Origin: Celeribacter persicus
GTDB taxonomy: Bacteria; Pseudomonadota; Alphaproteobacteria; Rhodobacterales; Rhodobacteraceae
Direction: 5' to 3'
DNA length: 64,000 nucleotides
Assembly (NCBI RefSeq): GCF_003050785.1
Contig: NZ_QAOH01000004.1
Span: forward strand, 248,001-312,000
The position numbers and the translations under genes were made by a program. Position 1 is the stretch's first letter. The number at the start of each line of letters is the position of its first letter. The notes below the pieces were generated by a model. That model made no database searches. It saw nothing but the letters and a program-made list of their open reading frames with translations, and had not been told where the DNA came from. Positions 63,693 to 64,000 of this stretch are shown piece by piece.

Positions 63693-64000
63693 TCAGGCCT
63701 TGCGTTTGTGCCGGAGCAACCTTCGGTAGCCGCCTTCGATAAGGGCGGAGGCGCTCTCAATCAGCCCAATAACCGTGTCGCGGAGCGCGGATGTTCGCCA
63801 GGGCTCCGAGGCGATGCGCTCGGAACCGAACATGGCAATTGCGATTTCCCGGTAGGTGGCGCCGTTGCTGCGGCCATCTGCCGCCTGCATCATCTGGCGC
63901 ATCCGCCGTCGCTGATAGGGTGTCACGCGCGCGTCGTGCGGGACTGGCCCTGCGTTTGCGGCATGCCAGAGACGGAGAACGGCCTGAAGTCGGTCGGGTA
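63693..64000 (-). CDS. DUF2285-domain protein, N-terminus beyond window
   Basis: About 102 visible residues, open through the right edge: DRLQAVLRLWHAANAG, then TPYQRRRMRQMMQAADGRSN, GATYREIAIAMFGSERI, SALRDTVIGLIESASALIEG, and the end YRRLLRHKRKA. DUF2285 proteins are HTH-like and occur next to replication genes in Trb-type elements. The 141 bp between it and the HTH gene show no further gene. Confidence 0.9.
   Translation of the reverse strand, partial: PDRLQAVLRLWHAANAGPVPHDARVTPYQRRRMRQMMQAADGRSNGATYREIAIAMFGSERIASEPWRTSALRDTVIGLIESASALIEGGYRRLLRHKRKA

Overview
The window looks like a chromosomal segment of an alphaproteobacterium of the Rhodobacteraceae (Roseobacter-type). It is GC-rich, carries a complete Na+-translocating NADH:quinone reductase operon, and then passes into a large alphaproteobacterial Trb-type conjugative element with DUF2840, DUF736, DUF2274 and DUF2285 genes. 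This placement rests on gene content read by eye; no database search was run.

Layout. (1) 1-6035: an ECF sigma factor and its membrane anti-sigma factor on the minus strand, divergent from a four-gene plus-strand operon: secreted subtilase with an Asp-rich tract, alpha/beta hydrolase, P-loop protein, and an ABC exporter whose nucleotide-binding motifs are all degenerate. (2) 6060-8010: mobile-element debris (IS200-like tail, internally deleted IS1182-like copy with both inverted repeats, IS21/IS110 scraps) around a small VOC protein gene. (3) 8092-16232: nqrABCDEF on the minus strand, divergent from apbE and nqrM, then a small membrane protein and a CBS-domain protein. (4) 16500-19600: remains of an older mobile element: a fused traG/copG relic, a HigBA-type toxin-antitoxin pair with a perfect operator palindrome, and a large serine recombinase broken by two frameshifts and a stop. 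(5) 19830-19849: a 20-bp match to the 3' end of a tRNA-fMet gene. Its orientation suggests that it is the outer edge of a younger element extending rightwards.

(6) 20110-42715 is a dense defence island. On the minus strand lie a SIR2-HerA pair with a KTSC-domain gene behind it, and an AddA/AddB-like helicase-nuclease pair. On the plus strand a BrxR/CapW-like WYL regulator heads a tightly packed operon: PLD/SNF2 helicase, DUF4391 protein, PLD-like nuclease, Type III methyltransferase (Mod), Type III restriction subunit (Res), and a DUF262/HNH GmrSD-like protein. The seven-gene set is the most interesting system here. By eye, the PLD gene and most of mod are clearly richer in A+T than the flanking genes, with sharp boundaries, as if a specificity cassette had been exchanged.

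(7) 42775-64000: LysR and TetR regulators, then, read from the right edge leftwards on the minus strand, DUF2285, an HTH protein, repA with internal iterons, parA, an RHH protein, DUF2840, traF peptidase, DUF736, a lytic transglycosylase, a candidate oriT, relaxase, traG, copG and trbBCDEJKLFGI plus DUF2274. This is the replication, partition, DNA-processing and mating-pair machinery of a Tn4371-like conjugative element. No intact integrase is in the window; from the att orientation I expect one, with the intact tRNA-fMet, beyond the right edge.
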